This document shows, in pieces, positions 17,394 through 26,470 of a stretch of 64,000 nt of DNA. Source of the DNA: Henriciella sp. (GTDB taxonomy: Bacteria; Pseudomonadota; Alphaproteobacteria; Caulobacterales; Hyphomonadaceae); NCBI GenBank assembly GCA_013213785.1, contig JABSPZ010000006.1:124001-188000 (forward strand), given 5' to 3'. Within the stretch, counting starts at the first letter, position 1, and each line of letters starts with the position of its first letter. Under the pieces are notes generated by a model. That model saw only the letters and a program-made list of their open reading frames with translations, made no database searches and was not told where the DNA came from. A program made the position numbers and the translations under genes.

Positions 17394-18169
17394 TGCGGAT
17401 GATGCTCTCTCTCGAGGCTTTGCAGAGAGCGTCGCCGGATGGCGTAGCGGCTTTGCTCGACCAGTTTATCGAGAATGGCGGGACGTATATTCATGTTCTC
17501 GCCCCAATGGCAGACGAGACCTCGAGCCTGAGCGATGCGTCGATTCTCCAAGCCGTGTCGGATTGGCTGAGCACGCATTTAGACTCGAACCCGAAAGTGT
17601 TCTGCACGATCAGTAAAAAAGAACGGCTTCGCGACAGTGATGGCTATAGTTCATCCGCAAACCTTCTTACCAAAACCGAACTCATTCGCGGCGATGTGTT
17701 TGACGCGCTTTATGGCGTTCTCTTTGGCCTCGAGAAGGGCGAAGGCGAACCGCAATCAGCTTTAGAACAAGCTACGGAAGCGCTGAAATACCTACATGCG
17801 TCTGGATTGTTGATCGGGCTGCGCAGTTTGAACGGCGACGAACCTCTCACCGAGTTCATTCATGAGTCCGGATTGGATTACATCCCATATCTTGAGCTCT
17901 CTGCAGAACCCTACACTCAAATCTCGCAGCACCTCGACTTAAATCCAAAACGCAAATTTATTTTTCATATCCCGCACCTTTCGATGCTCTCCGAACCAGG
18001 ATTCGAGAACTCATTGGACGTCCTCAAGAATTTTAGCTTCGCTTGGTCGTACGCCCCGACATCGGCGATGGAGCTTGAGCGCTTTATTACCTGGTTCGCT
18101 TCGATTAGTATCACCAACGCACCTCCCGAGCCCGTCGCGGAAGATGCCGTCGCCTCAAAACTGCGATGA
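17393..18169 (+). CDS. Unknown protein, possibly a degenerate aldo/keto-reductase-like barrel
   Basis: A 258-aa soluble protein I cannot assign firmly. The alternation of strands and helices, with phrases such as FIENGGTYIHV, LLTKTELIRGDVFDALYGVL and ALKYLHASGLLIGLRS, recalls the (beta/alpha)8 aldo/keto reductases. In those a 'GVNYIDTA' strand and an 'ALEEL..GKIR.IGVS' unit occur. The catalytic Asp-Tyr-Lys-His set is not evident and the protein is shorter than usual, so any AKR origin would be non-catalytic or altered. It is translationally coupled to the GT2 upstream and overlaps the FAD oxidoreductase start by 4 nt, so it belongs to this pathway. Confidence 0.6.
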   Translation: MRMMLSLEALQRASPDGVAALLDQFIENGGTYIHVLAPMADETSSLSDASILQAVSDWLSTHLDSNPKVFCTISKKERLRDSDGYSSSANLLTKTELIRGDVFDALYGVLFGLEKGEGEPQSALEQATEALKYLHASGLLIGLRSLNGDEPLTEFIHESGLDYIPYLELSAEPYTQISQHLDLNPKRKFIFHIPHLSMLSEPGFENSLDVLKNFSFAWSYAPTSAMELERFITWFASISITNAPPEPVAEDAVASKLR

Positions 18170-19308
18170 GTGGCAAAGAGACATACGACTTAGCTATTCT
18201 GGGGGCTGGCTTTTTCGGGTCCTATGCCGCGCTTCACTTTGCGCAAAAGGGGCTCAAAGTGCTGCTGATTGACCGGGAACCGCGTCCGTGGAGCAAGGCC
18301 AGCCTCGTCAATCAAGCTCGCGTTCATTCCGGCTATCACTATCCTCGGAGCATAAAAACAGCACGTCTCGCGCAGGATCACCGAGAGCAATTCATCCGCG
18401 AGCATGCCTACGCGATCAACAAGACCTTCACGGCTTATTACGCGGTCGAACGGCGCAACTCGCTGACCAACGCCTCACAATTTGAGCGGTTCTGTAAGAA
18501 AATCGATATCCCTGCCGTGGAGACGAAACGGCTAGATCTGTTCAATCACGATACGTTTGAAGCGATGTATGAGACGGAAGAGTACTCCTTCGATCCACTG
18601 CTCATTCGCCGCAAATATTTTGATCAGATCGCGTCATCTCCGATCAAAAGTCTGTATGGTTGGTACCCGGTTAGAGCTGAGAATGAAGATACCCATTGGG
18701 CTCTGACGCTGGGAAGCGATGACGATAACGCGATCCAAAATATTCGCGTGAAGAATGTCATCAACGCCACATACGCGAACATAAATTCGGTCAATCGACT
18801 GTTCGGGGTCCAGGAGATTCCGGTTAGCCACGAACTGTCGGAAATGGTTCTGCTCCAATCCGGCCCGCTAAGCGATGTTGGATTGACGATCATGGATGGT
18901 CCCTTTGTATCGGTCATGCCTTATGGTCGTTCTGGGCTTACATCGCTGTCTTCGGTCCGGTACACGCACACCGCCTATAGCGCGAAGTCAGACCCCGAGT
19001 TTCCGTGCCAGCAAAAACGGCCGGATTGTACGCCGGAATTACTGCGTGCTTGCAATTCTTGCCGCGTCAAACCCCCATCAAACGCGCGTAAAATGCTCAA
19101 GCAGCTCAACACCTATTTGGCGCCTGGTTTGCGGGTTTCCAAACAAGGGTCGCTGATGACGGTCAAAACAAAACTCCGCAGCGCGATGCGGGATGATGGC
19201 CGTCCAACAGAAGTGCACACCTATTTGAAACAACCGTTTTACGGATGTGTTTTCTCGGGCAAGATCAATTCAATCTATGAAGTCGAGGAGTTTGCGATCA
19301 ATGATTAG
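18166..19308 (+). CDS. FAD-dependent oxidoreductase (DAO-type) with a four-cysteine insert
   Basis: Flavoprotein of 380 aa. The N-terminal GAGFFGSYAALHF at residues 13-25 and LLIDRE at 33-38 form the FAD Rossmann fold. NQARVHSGYHYPRS at 49-62 is seen in DAO-fold proteins of surface-polysaccharide clusters. Residues 281-299 carry C-x6-C-x7-C-x2-C, a spacing able to bind zinc or an iron-sulfur cluster, which is not part of the plain DAO fold. The substrate is unknown; oxidation of a sugar or lipid-linked intermediate made by the adjacent transferases is inference. It overlaps both neighbours (4 nt upstream, 8 nt downstream). Confidence 0.85.
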   Translation: MSGKETYDLAILGAGFFGSYAALHFAQKGLKVLLIDREPRPWSKASLVNQARVHSGYHYPRSIKTARLAQDHREQFIREHAYAINKTFTAYYAVERRNSLTNASQFERFCKKIDIPAVETKRLDLFNHDTFEAMYETEEYSFDPLLIRRKYFDQIASSPIKSLYGWYPVRAENEDTHWALTLGSDDDNAIQNIRVKNVINATYANINSVNRLFGVQEIPVSHELSEMVLLQSGPLSDVGLTIMDGPFVSVMPYGRSGLTSLSSVRYTHTAYSAKSDPEFPCQQKRPDCTPELLRACNSCRVKPPSNARKMLKQLNTYLAPGLRVSKQGSLMTVKTKLRSAMRDDGRPTEVHTYLKQPFYGCVFSGKINSIYEVEEFAIND

Positions 19309-20242
19309 CACGTTCTTGAGTGTCGTGGTTGAGATCAATCAATACCACACCCGTGAGCAGGTCGTTTCGTTTCTCGACAGCTTCAGCAAAGACCTTGCTG
19401 GCGATCTCGAGGATTATGAAATTATTCTCGTCGACAATCGAACGCTTGTAGATCTAGACGATCTCGATCTTGCGCCAGAGTTTCGGCGCAACTGTTACGT
19501 TTTGAAACTCGCCCGCGCCGTGACACCGGATCATGCGCGGTTTGCCGGCCTGGAACAGTCGAACGGCGATTTCGTACTCTGCACTGAAGTCGAACTTGGC
19601 GAACAGATAAATCTCATTCGAGAAATGGTTCAGGAGGGCATCGAAGGCGCAGATATGGTCTATCTCAGAGATCGAAAATCGCTGCTATCAGGACCATCTT
19701 TGAGACGCCGTTTGTTCTTCGCCGCGATCAGACTCGCAGGTGAAAGACAATATAACCCTCGCGATCGGCGGGAATTCCTATTGTCACGCAGGGCCCTGAA
19801 TTGGGTTGTGAGAGACCAGACAGAGTCCGTTTTCTTGAGAGAGACGATCACCTCGCTTGGCTTTGAAACGAAAGTCATGGAAGTGAACCTGCCGGCGCCG
19901 CAACGAAGCCCGTCCGCTACGGCGGCGTTTAGCGAAGCTTGGAATACGCTTGCCCGTTCGCCAAGATTCTTGAGCGGAGTGGCACAGTTCGTCATCCTCT
20001 CCTTCTTTATCATTTTCGTGCTGACCAGTGCAGATGCTCTGCTCGTTCGCTTGTTGGAACGAAACATTTTTGGTCAACCGGATACGGTCGTCCCAGGCTG
20101 GACCCTCTTGGTATTGATTATTTCCTTAGGCTTTATGCTTTGCTCAGGCTTGCTCTACATCATTCTAAGGCTGAACCTGATCATTCTATCTAATATCAAA
20201 CAACAACCACGTTACATCATCGAACATTTTGGGCGTATCTAA
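19301..20242 (+). CDS. GtrB-like membrane protein with a degenerate GT2 domain
   Basis: A 313-aa protein built like GtrB/DPM synthases: a GT-A-like domain at about residues 1-210 and two membrane helices (about 224-245 and 266-292). The GT-A signatures are eroded. LVDNRTL at 43-49 stands where active enzymes have VDDGSTD, and FVLCTEVEL at 91-99 stands where the DxD metal motif is expected. A non-catalytic scaffold or anchor role is therefore likely. ATG 19301 has GGAG 10 nt upstream; the frame open from 19247 is inside the oxidoreductase gene. It lies 3 nt before gtrA. Confidence 0.75.
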   Translation: MISTFLSVVVEINQYHTREQVVSFLDSFSKDLAGDLEDYEIILVDNRTLVDLDDLDLAPEFRRNCYVLKLARAVTPDHARFAGLEQSNGDFVLCTEVELGEQINLIREMVQEGIEGADMVYLRDRKSLLSGPSLRRRLFFAAIRLAGERQYNPRDRREFLLSRRALNWVVRDQTESVFLRETITSLGFETKVMEVNLPAPQRSPSATAAFSEAWNTLARSPRFLSGVAQFVILSFFIIFVLTSADALLVRLLERNIFGQPDTVVPGWTLLVLIISLGFMLCSGLLYIILRLNLIILSNIKQQPRYIIEHFGRI

Positions 20243-20245
20243 TAT

Positions 20246-20620
20246 ATGAGTGGCGAGTTCATCCGATTTCTGATTGTCGGCGTGTTCAACACGATCGCAG
20301 GCTACGCAATCTTTCTGTTCGGTCTGTGGGGCCTGTCCATGAACGCCTTCGCGGCGAATGCCATGTCCTACATGATCGTGGTCTTTGTTGCTTACTTCAT
20401 CACCGCGAAATTCGTTTTCAAGAAACCCATCGCCCCATCGGGAATGGGTCAATTTCTAGCGGCGTTTTCAATCGCCTTTGGTTTGAACCAGGCGGTTTTG
20501 CTGGGCTTTGACCGGTTTACCGGTCTGCGGCCCGAGTTTGCCCAAGTTTTCGCGATGGGCACTTACACCGTCGTCTTCTTCTTGCTGAACAAGTTTGTTG
20601 TGTTTCGGTCAGCAGAATAG
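20246..20620 (+). CDS. GtrA-family membrane protein
   Basis: Small polytopic protein (124 aa, four hydrophobic helices). GtrA members are thought to help flip undecaprenyl-phosphate-linked sugars made by GtrB-type transferases. Family features are FLIVGVFNTIAGYAIF near residues 8-23, the second helix ending FVAYFITAKFVF, and the C-terminal FLLNKFVVFR. It is last in the 16668-20620 unit and converges with the GT2 gene ending at 20637. With the preceding genes it makes a plausible lipid-carrier side-branch or modification module. Confidence 0.92.
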   Translation: MSGEFIRFLIVGVFNTIAGYAIFLFGLWGLSMNAFAANAMSYMIVVFVAYFITAKFVFKKPIAPSGMGQFLAAFSIAFGLNQAVLLGFDRFTGLRPEFAQVFAMGTYTVVFFLLNKFVVFRSAE

Positions 20621-20636
20621 CTGCGAGCGTTGCAGA

Positions 20637-21575
20637 CTATGCCGAGCTTGGGCTCGGCTCGACCGGCGTCAAGGCACCATAATATTCGGCTTCTTGCGCA
20701 GAGAAGAAGGCCCCCGCTACACCAGAGTGAAAAATGGCCCGGACATAGTGCTGACGGCTCGTCGTTTTCGACCCAATGGTCACCCCAGACATCACGAACA
20801 GAAAGGCTGCTTTCACGCTCGCCATGCAGGCCTGAGCAAACCGGCGGAGCACCGATCCTTTGTAGTAAATGACTTTTCCGTAGGTGATCCCAGATCTGAA
20901 TTTGTTTTTGACCAGCCAGTCCAAAGACAAGCGGTTCTCATGTACAGGCTCGTGAGCAATCGCATTGGGCGTTTCACCAAGCACGGCACCAGCCAAAAAA
21001 CACTCATAGAAAAACTGAGTGTCTTCGCCGCCTGTACGCCCGCGCTCTTCATTAAATCGAAGTGGTTTAATAGCCGGATGGGTGCGCTTGAAGAATGAGT
21101 TCGATGTGTGCCCGGTCATCACAGGGCGGTGATGGCTGACATTTAGCGTATGGAAATCAGCTTCTTTAATCCATTGCGGCGCATGATCGGGATAAAGCGC
21201 CAAAACTGGCCCAATCGAAACGTCAAAACTCTGCGCCATGGCATTATCGAAATGGGTCTGAAGCCAAGTTTCGGTAGCGACTTCGTCATCATCAATGAAG
21301 GCAATCCAGGTTCCACTCGCATTGTCGAGGCACGCATTGCGCGCGATAGAGATATTACGGGACGGCGCGTGTATATAGGTGATATCAACGTCCGGATGTT
21401 CGTGCTGCATGCTCTCAACATACGCTCGACCTGATGGTTCGATGTCATTATCAGCGATGACAATCTCGAAGCTCAGCTCGTCAGCGACATGCTGCGCCAC
21501 AATCGAAGAGATTGTTTCGCGAACCGACGGACGCCGGAACGTACAAATACATACGCTGATTACTGGTTTCGTCAT
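20637..21575 (-). CDS. GT2 family glycosyltransferase
   Basis: GT-A transferase of 312 aa, probably adding one sugar to the lipid-linked EPS unit at the inner membrane. Motifs: CICTFRRPSV at residues 8-17, IADNDIEPSG near 39-48, and the FIDDDEV metal site near 94-100. GGEDTQFFYE further on resembles the ED acceptor-side motif. MTKPVISVC at 21575 is taken as the start; the frame extends 67 codons upstream into the preceding GT gene, which is unlikely coding. It is last of four minus-strand genes (exoA, exoP, GT4, this one), 16 nt after the GT4 stop. Confidence 0.92.
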   Translation of the reverse strand: MTKPVISVCICTFRRPSVRETISSIVAQHVADELSFEIVIADNDIEPSGRAYVESMQHEHPDVDITYIHAPSRNISIARNACLDNASGTWIAFIDDDEVATETWLQTHFDNAMAQSFDVSIGPVLALYPDHAPQWIKEADFHTLNVSHHRPVMTGHTSNSFFKRTHPAIKPLRFNEERGRTGGEDTQFFYECFLAGAVLGETPNAIAHEPVHENRLSLDWLVKNKFRSGITYGKVIYYKGSVLRRFAQACMASVKAAFLFVMSGVTIGSKTTSRQHYVRAIFHSGVAGAFFSAQEAEYYGALTPVEPSPSSA

Positions 21576-21591
21576 AACGTCTTCGCTCGAC

Positions 21592-22782
21592 CTATGTTCG
21601 CTTTGGCTGAGAGAGTGCATCGTTGGAGGCAAATGCAATTTTCGTGTCGCGTTCGAATATTTGCTGTAAAATGTCACGCAGAAAGCCTGCGGGCTCAACA
21701 AATGTATCCTTAGGCAAATCCAAAAGCGCATTCCGGTAGCGAGATATCTCGCTGCGATCATCGAGCAATTCTTCAAGCTTAGCTGTCAGCGTTTGTTCCA
21801 AGGGCTCGTTCAGCGTAATTCCGCTATCGTGGGTAGAAGTCCAGTCGGCAGTTTGCGTTCCGGCTGGCGTGATAAAGGGTGTCGCAAAATAGCCCCCTTC
21901 ATAAATTCGATTTGGCAGGAGCCATGTTGAATTAAGGCCTGCTTCCATAAAATCGCCGGTCCAAGTGAGATCAAACGACTGATAGATACTTGGTAGATCT
22001 TCAGGAGCGCAATAGGCGCCTGCGAAGATCATGTTCGGGTTTTCTGAAATCGTTTGATGAAATTCTGGAACACTTCGCAAAGCAGGTTTTCCATGAATTC
22101 GAATTTCAACTTTGCCCGCAAGTTTACGAGACACGCGGTCCAATAAATCCAAGGTTCGCTGACAGCGCAATATCCCCACCCAGCCGATCTTGAGGGGCTC
22201 ATTTTTTATTTCTAGAGCTTGCTCAACCTGAGTGGGGCGCGGGGTGATGTCCGCGAAACGCGCGGTCAGTCTATTTTCAATCAGAAAGGCTCGGTAGAGA
22301 TCTGGATAGTGCCGACTAAAGTGATGCTCTACGAATGCTGGTGAGCTTACGAGCACCCCCATACTTCGTTTCAGCAAGCGCCGCTCGATGCCTCGCGCAA
22401 TAGTACCTATCAGATCTTCTCGGCATAGAAGCCTATGAATGTCCAAGCACTCATAAATAACCGGTGTCTTCAGACCTAACCAAAACTTGGTCAGATAGGC
22501 TGTCGCCAGCATATCGAAATTTCGCGCAATGATCGCATCGGCAGCTACCAGATCACGCTTGTGCCGACCTGCAGCAAACGCGCCTTTGAAGATGCTGTAC
22601 ACGCGGTGCAGGTAAGCCCCATTTTTAGTCACGCCCAATTCGACATTGTTCCAATCTGGCTGATGATACGGATCGCGGGTCATCATATAACTGTAAACCT
22701 CCACGCCGATCTCACGAAAGCTATGGACGCGCTTTCGTATCGCCGCGTCCGACGAGTCGTGCCCGAAATAAGCAATACGCAT
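21592..22782 (-). CDS. GT4-like glycosyltransferase
   Basis: A 396-aa GT-B fold transferase. The N-terminal IAYFGHDSSDAAIRKRV, the mid-protein IGWVGILRCQRTL strand and the C-terminal half with RIYEGGYFATPFI (where family members carry the conserved E-x7-E region) support a GT4/GT1-like assignment, though the sequence is divergent. Its ribosome site AAAGGATAA is made from the last two codons and stop of exoP, so translation is coupled to the polymerisation regulator. The donor and acceptor cannot be told. Confidence 0.82.
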   Translation of the reverse strand: MRIAYFGHDSSDAAIRKRVHSFREIGVEVYSYMMTRDPYHQPDWNNVELGVTKNGAYLHRVYSIFKGAFAAGRHKRDLVAADAIIARNFDMLATAYLTKFWLGLKTPVIYECLDIHRLLCREDLIGTIARGIERRLLKRSMGVLVSSPAFVEHHFSRHYPDLYRAFLIENRLTARFADITPRPTQVEQALEIKNEPLKIGWVGILRCQRTLDLLDRVSRKLAGKVEIRIHGKPALRSVPEFHQTISENPNMIFAGAYCAPEDLPSIYQSFDLTWTGDFMEAGLNSTWLLPNRIYEGGYFATPFITPAGTQTADWTSTHDSGITLNEPLEQTLTAKLEELLDDRSEISRYRNALLDLPKDTFVEPAGFLRDILQQIFERDTKIAFASNDALSQPKRT

Positions 22783-22787
22783 CTTGC

Positions 22788-25148
22788 TTATCCTTTGTTG
22801 AGCAGGGAACGAAGCTGAGATGTTGCTGCTTCGTCTTCGATCACTTCATTAGGCTCGTTTATGTTAGCAGCCGGGATCGGCACGACAGACTTGTCCTGAC
22901 GTGGTTTCAGCCAGCGCCACTTCGACTCCGTCGTATAATACTTGCGATAAGCGTTTGACGACGAAGACTGCTCTGTATGGTGACGCTTCTTCGTCAAATC
23001 GACCATATTCAAGGCAAGTCCCAACACATCGGCTTTCATGCTCTTCAGCATTTCCAATGAGCGACGGACGGACGTGCGGCGAGAGCGCATCCAGCGCAGG
23101 ATGAGGATGGTCTTGTCTGTCTTACTCGCGATCACACCAGCCTCCGCAATTAGCAGCAGCGGCGCCGTATCGATTAGGATGAGATCGTACTGTGTTTTCA
23201 GCTGCGCAAGCAGCGTGTCGAAGCTCTTGGTTCCGAACACATCGAACAGTGTCTTACCGTTCGGTGTTAGGGCCAGAAGATCGAGGCCAGTATGCTCTTC
23301 GCGGTAGATCGCTTCTTCGAGCTCACACTCACCGAGCAAGAATTCAACCAAGCCGGTCTCTGGAGAAATCCCGGCTGAAGCCGTCAATTGCCGGCGACGG
23401 AAATCGCCATCAATGACCAGCGTCTTATCGCCGGATAGAGCTGACATGCGGCCGAGGCTGAGCGTCAAGCTGGTCTTACCTTCATCAGGAAGCGACGACG
23501 CAATCGTGACCGTTTTTGTACCCTCTTCCATCGCGGAGATCGCAATCGAAGCACGCAAGTAGCGCATACTCTCAGCGTATGCTGACAATGGATCTTGGAT
23601 CAGGAAGTCGGCCGGCACTCGGCTGCCGAAGCCCAGGAATTTCAGAGAGCGAATGAGCGGCACGGCGCCCAAACTCGGGAAGCCAAACTTGCGTTCGATC
23701 TCTTCGACAGAGCGGATTTGATTGTTGAAGATCTCCAACGCGATCGCGATGCTGACACCAACACAGCCACCCAAGAGCATACCAATGATCAGGTTCAGCA
23801 TCTTCCGTGGCGATGACGGAGATACTGGAACAGATGCCGGCGACAAAACGCGTGAGTCGGGTTGTACCAGCTCATCCTGCTCACGTGTTTGCTTAAAACG
23901 TTGAACAAACTCTTCGAGGATCAGGCGGCTGGCTTCAGCTTCACGCTCAAGCTCGTTCAATCGAACTTGCGAGCGGTTGTTTCGTGCCAGATTGGAGCGT
24001 GACTGACCAATACGCCGATCCAAAGCCGCGATTTGGTCATTCGCAACGTCGAGCTCGACTCGCAGGTTATCCACGATGCGGCTCGCCTCGTTCGTCATTT
24101 GCTGCTCATAGTCGCTAATCTCGCCAAGCACGGCAATCATGCGCGGGTGCTCAGGTCCCAATGAGGTCGACAGCTCGGCTCGGCGGCGTCTGGCTTCTGA
24201 CAGTTGGGTCTTCAGCTGAGCAATAACAGCTGAGTCCAAAACCTCGCCGATCGCATCAACGCCGGCGCCTGTATTGAGCTGGCGGCGCATGCCATCATAT
24301 CTCGCACGAAGTCGGGCAACCTCACCCTCGAGCTCAACGCGTTGGCGTTGCAAAAGGGCGATATTCGCTTCGGTTAGCGTCGCACCCTGTGCCGCCAAGA
24401 GACCAGATTCAGAGCGATAATTCTCAACCAAGATTTCTTTCGCGGAAACCTCTTCTTCAAGCGTTTCAACACGCTCGGCGAGATAACGTGTAGCCCGGGC
24501 CGTCGCTTCCAGTTTCACTTCCAGTTGCTCTAGGCCGTACTGTTCAGCAATCGCATTCGCGAGGCGCGCAGCGTTCTCAGCCGACTCACTCGTGACGGTA
24601 ACTTGCATCAAATAAGTCGTGCCGACACGGCTCACTTGAACCTTCCACATCAGGTTCCGGAGTACGATTTCCTTGATATCTTCTTCGGTGAGCGGCTCGG
24701 TCTCTTCTGCCTCGTCACTCCCTGGCAGCAAACGTGCCAGCATGCCCGGCTCTTTCGGTGGAATCAGGGTCGGATTGAATTCCGGATCCTCAATCAGATT
24801 TTCTTTTTCGACGACCTTCGCCAAAAGGGCTTTCGAGCCCATAACGCGAACTTCGGTGTCGATCACGGCCGTGTTTAGCGCCGCACCGCTCAAAACAGCG
24901 CCGAGGTCGATAACATTCGTCTGCTTACTGTCGACAATCACAGTCGCCGTCGACGTATACTGCGGGGTCTGTGTGAACGTGTAGAACCCGATCAAACCAA
25001 ACACGAGCGCGGCCGCAATCGAGATCGTCCAAAAGCGGCGGATCGCCAGCTCGACGATAGATTTAACGTCGCGAAAAATATTATCGCTCGTGGATTCGGA
25101 CGCGTCGTTCCTATCCTGTGCAATTTCGAAACTAATTTTCTGCGACAT
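22788..25148 (-). CDS. Polysaccharide co-polymerase with tyrosine autokinase domain (ExoP/Wzc type)
   Basis: Inner-membrane BY-kinase of 786 aa that sets EPS chain length and couples polymerisation to export. The Wzz domain is flanked by TM1 (about residues 40-60) and TM2 (about 445-470), with a long coiled coil between (about 215-420, rich in Leu/Glu/Arg heptads) and a Pro-rich PCP motif before TM2. The kinase domain has Walker A SSLPDEGKTSL, Walker A' LVIDGDFRR and Walker B LILIDTAP. The tail has a small tyrosine cluster (YRKYYTTES) as probable autophosphorylation site. Asp instead of Gly in the P-loop (DEGK) is a mild oddity. It lies 21 nt after exoA. Confidence 0.95.
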   Translation of the reverse strand: MSQKISFEIAQDRNDASESTSDNIFRDVKSIVELAIRRFWTISIAAALVFGLIGFYTFTQTPQYTSTATVIVDSKQTNVIDLGAVLSGAALNTAVIDTEVRVMGSKALLAKVVEKENLIEDPEFNPTLIPPKEPGMLARLLPGSDEAEETEPLTEEDIKEIVLRNLMWKVQVSRVGTTYLMQVTVTSESAENAARLANAIAEQYGLEQLEVKLEATARATRYLAERVETLEEEVSAKEILVENYRSESGLLAAQGATLTEANIALLQRQRVELEGEVARLRARYDGMRRQLNTGAGVDAIGEVLDSAVIAQLKTQLSEARRRRAELSTSLGPEHPRMIAVLGEISDYEQQMTNEASRIVDNLRVELDVANDQIAALDRRIGQSRSNLARNNRSQVRLNELEREAEASRLILEEFVQRFKQTREQDELVQPDSRVLSPASVPVSPSSPRKMLNLIIGMLLGGCVGVSIAIALEIFNNQIRSVEEIERKFGFPSLGAVPLIRSLKFLGFGSRVPADFLIQDPLSAYAESMRYLRASIAISAMEEGTKTVTIASSLPDEGKTSLTLSLGRMSALSGDKTLVIDGDFRRRQLTASAGISPETGLVEFLLGECELEEAIYREEHTGLDLLALTPNGKTLFDVFGTKSFDTLLAQLKTQYDLILIDTAPLLLIAEAGVIASKTDKTILILRWMRSRRTSVRRSLEMLKSMKADVLGLALNMVDLTKKRHHTEQSSSSNAYRKYYTTESKWRWLKPRQDKSVVPIPAANINEPNEVIEDEAATSQLRSLLNKG

Positions 25149-25169
25149 AACCGATCACCACGTTCTGTA

Positions 25170-26210
25170 TCATCGTTGTTTTTGTATATTGTTCGAAACC
25201 GATCGTTCAGACCGGCCTGAATAGTGCTTTAGCACTTGCGAAAGAAAACCTGATCCCCACGACAGATGCATTGTCGCCAAAGCGAAGCCTGTCCATAGGC
25301 CACATAGACTCATTTTGGACAACGCAAACGTCAAGGAGACGGTCACCGCCACTACTAAATAGCTCACTGGGAGTAAAGCGAACCAAGGGGAGAGGGGCAA
25401 TAAGGCGACACCGAACAAAATCCCTAAAACGGCCGCGACCGGCACGAGTTGCCTAATCTTCGGGCGAACGGCATGTTTCAGGATCGTTCTGGCGCGTCCT
25501 TTACCGTAATTGAAATATTGTCTTGCGAGGCTCTGAATATCGCCTCTTGGCGTATATTCGATACGCGTGTCAGCATCTAAATAGATAGATCCACCGGCGA
25601 GGCTAAGCCGGTGGTCATATTCTGCATCTTCATTGTGCGAGAACGACTCATCGTATCCGCCGACCTTGCGAAACCAACCAAGATCAAAACCGGCATGATG
25701 CCCATGATCGACGTAGCCAGATTTCGATCCGCCGCGATGCGCAGCGCCGCCCGATCCAAGCAATGAGTCGACGGCCCAAGCATTAGCCTTTTCAAAACAA
25801 GTCGTGCCCACCGAATCCATCGCCGTCACGACTGAAGCCGCGCCCGTTGTTTCGAGCGAGCTCACGATGTCGTCCAAAAAGTTCTCGGGGTAAATCGAAT
25901 GGGCATCGCATCGAATGATGTATTTCGTGTCCGGCGAGGTGACTTGGGAGACGGCTAGGTTTACCGCCGCTGATTGCAGCTTTTTGGGATTCTTCAGCAA
26001 GCTCAGTTGGGGAAACTCGGTGCTCAGGTCGCCAACGATTTCCCGAGTGCGGTCGCTGCTTCCGCCATCACACACCACAGCAGTGTAACGGTCGGCGGCA
26101 CCGCCGAGTAAGGAGCGCAAACAGGCCTCAATGTATCCCTCCTCGTTGAGAGTCGGGAGCACAACCAAAACATCGCGTGAGGCAGTATGTTGGGCTGAGC
26201 CAGCTGGCAT
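25170..26210 (-). CDS. exoA: ExoA-like GT2 glycosyltransferase
   Basis: Membrane-associated GT2 of 346 aa resembling ExoA of succinoglycan synthesis, which adds a beta-1,3-glucosyl unit to the lipid-linked chain. Motifs: VLPTLNEEGYIE at residues 17-28, CDGGSSDRT near 47-55, IIRCDAHSIYP near 98-108 and HNEDAEYDHRL near 191-201. The C-terminus has three membrane helices (about 255-325). There is no clear ribosome site at 26210. The gene is first in the exoA-exoP-GT4-GT2 unit; the 260-nt spacer to the divergent wzx gene should hold both promoters. Confidence 0.9.
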   Translation of the reverse strand: MPAGSAQHTASRDVLVVLPTLNEEGYIEACLRSLLGGAADRYTAVVCDGGSSDRTREIVGDLSTEFPQLSLLKNPKKLQSAAVNLAVSQVTSPDTKYIIRCDAHSIYPENFLDDIVSSLETTGAASVVTAMDSVGTTCFEKANAWAVDSLLGSGGAAHRGGSKSGYVDHGHHAGFDLGWFRKVGGYDESFSHNEDAEYDHRLSLAGGSIYLDADTRIEYTPRGDIQSLARQYFNYGKGRARTILKHAVRPKIRQLVPVAAVLGILFGVALLPLSPWFALLPVSYLVVAVTVSLTFALSKMSLCGLWTGFALATMHLSWGSGFLSQVLKHYSGRSERSVSNNIQKQR

Positions 26211-26470
26211 GTTCGTTCAAAATCCCCGTTCAACGCAAACAGATCAACGCAGGGCTTCCATTGGCAGACCGCTGCGATGCACCATGGTCCGTATTCAAGT
26301 TGTGTGCCAAAAATGGGGCACTGCAGCAGGTTTTCACGTCGTTAAAACGAAGATGATATCCCGAGCCACAGAATGGCCAATTGAAACCACACCCGAAACC
26401 GTCAAGAAGACCCAACTGGCGCCTCAGACACCGGGGCGCATCATGAGCAACCGGACAGCAAAACCAGAAA

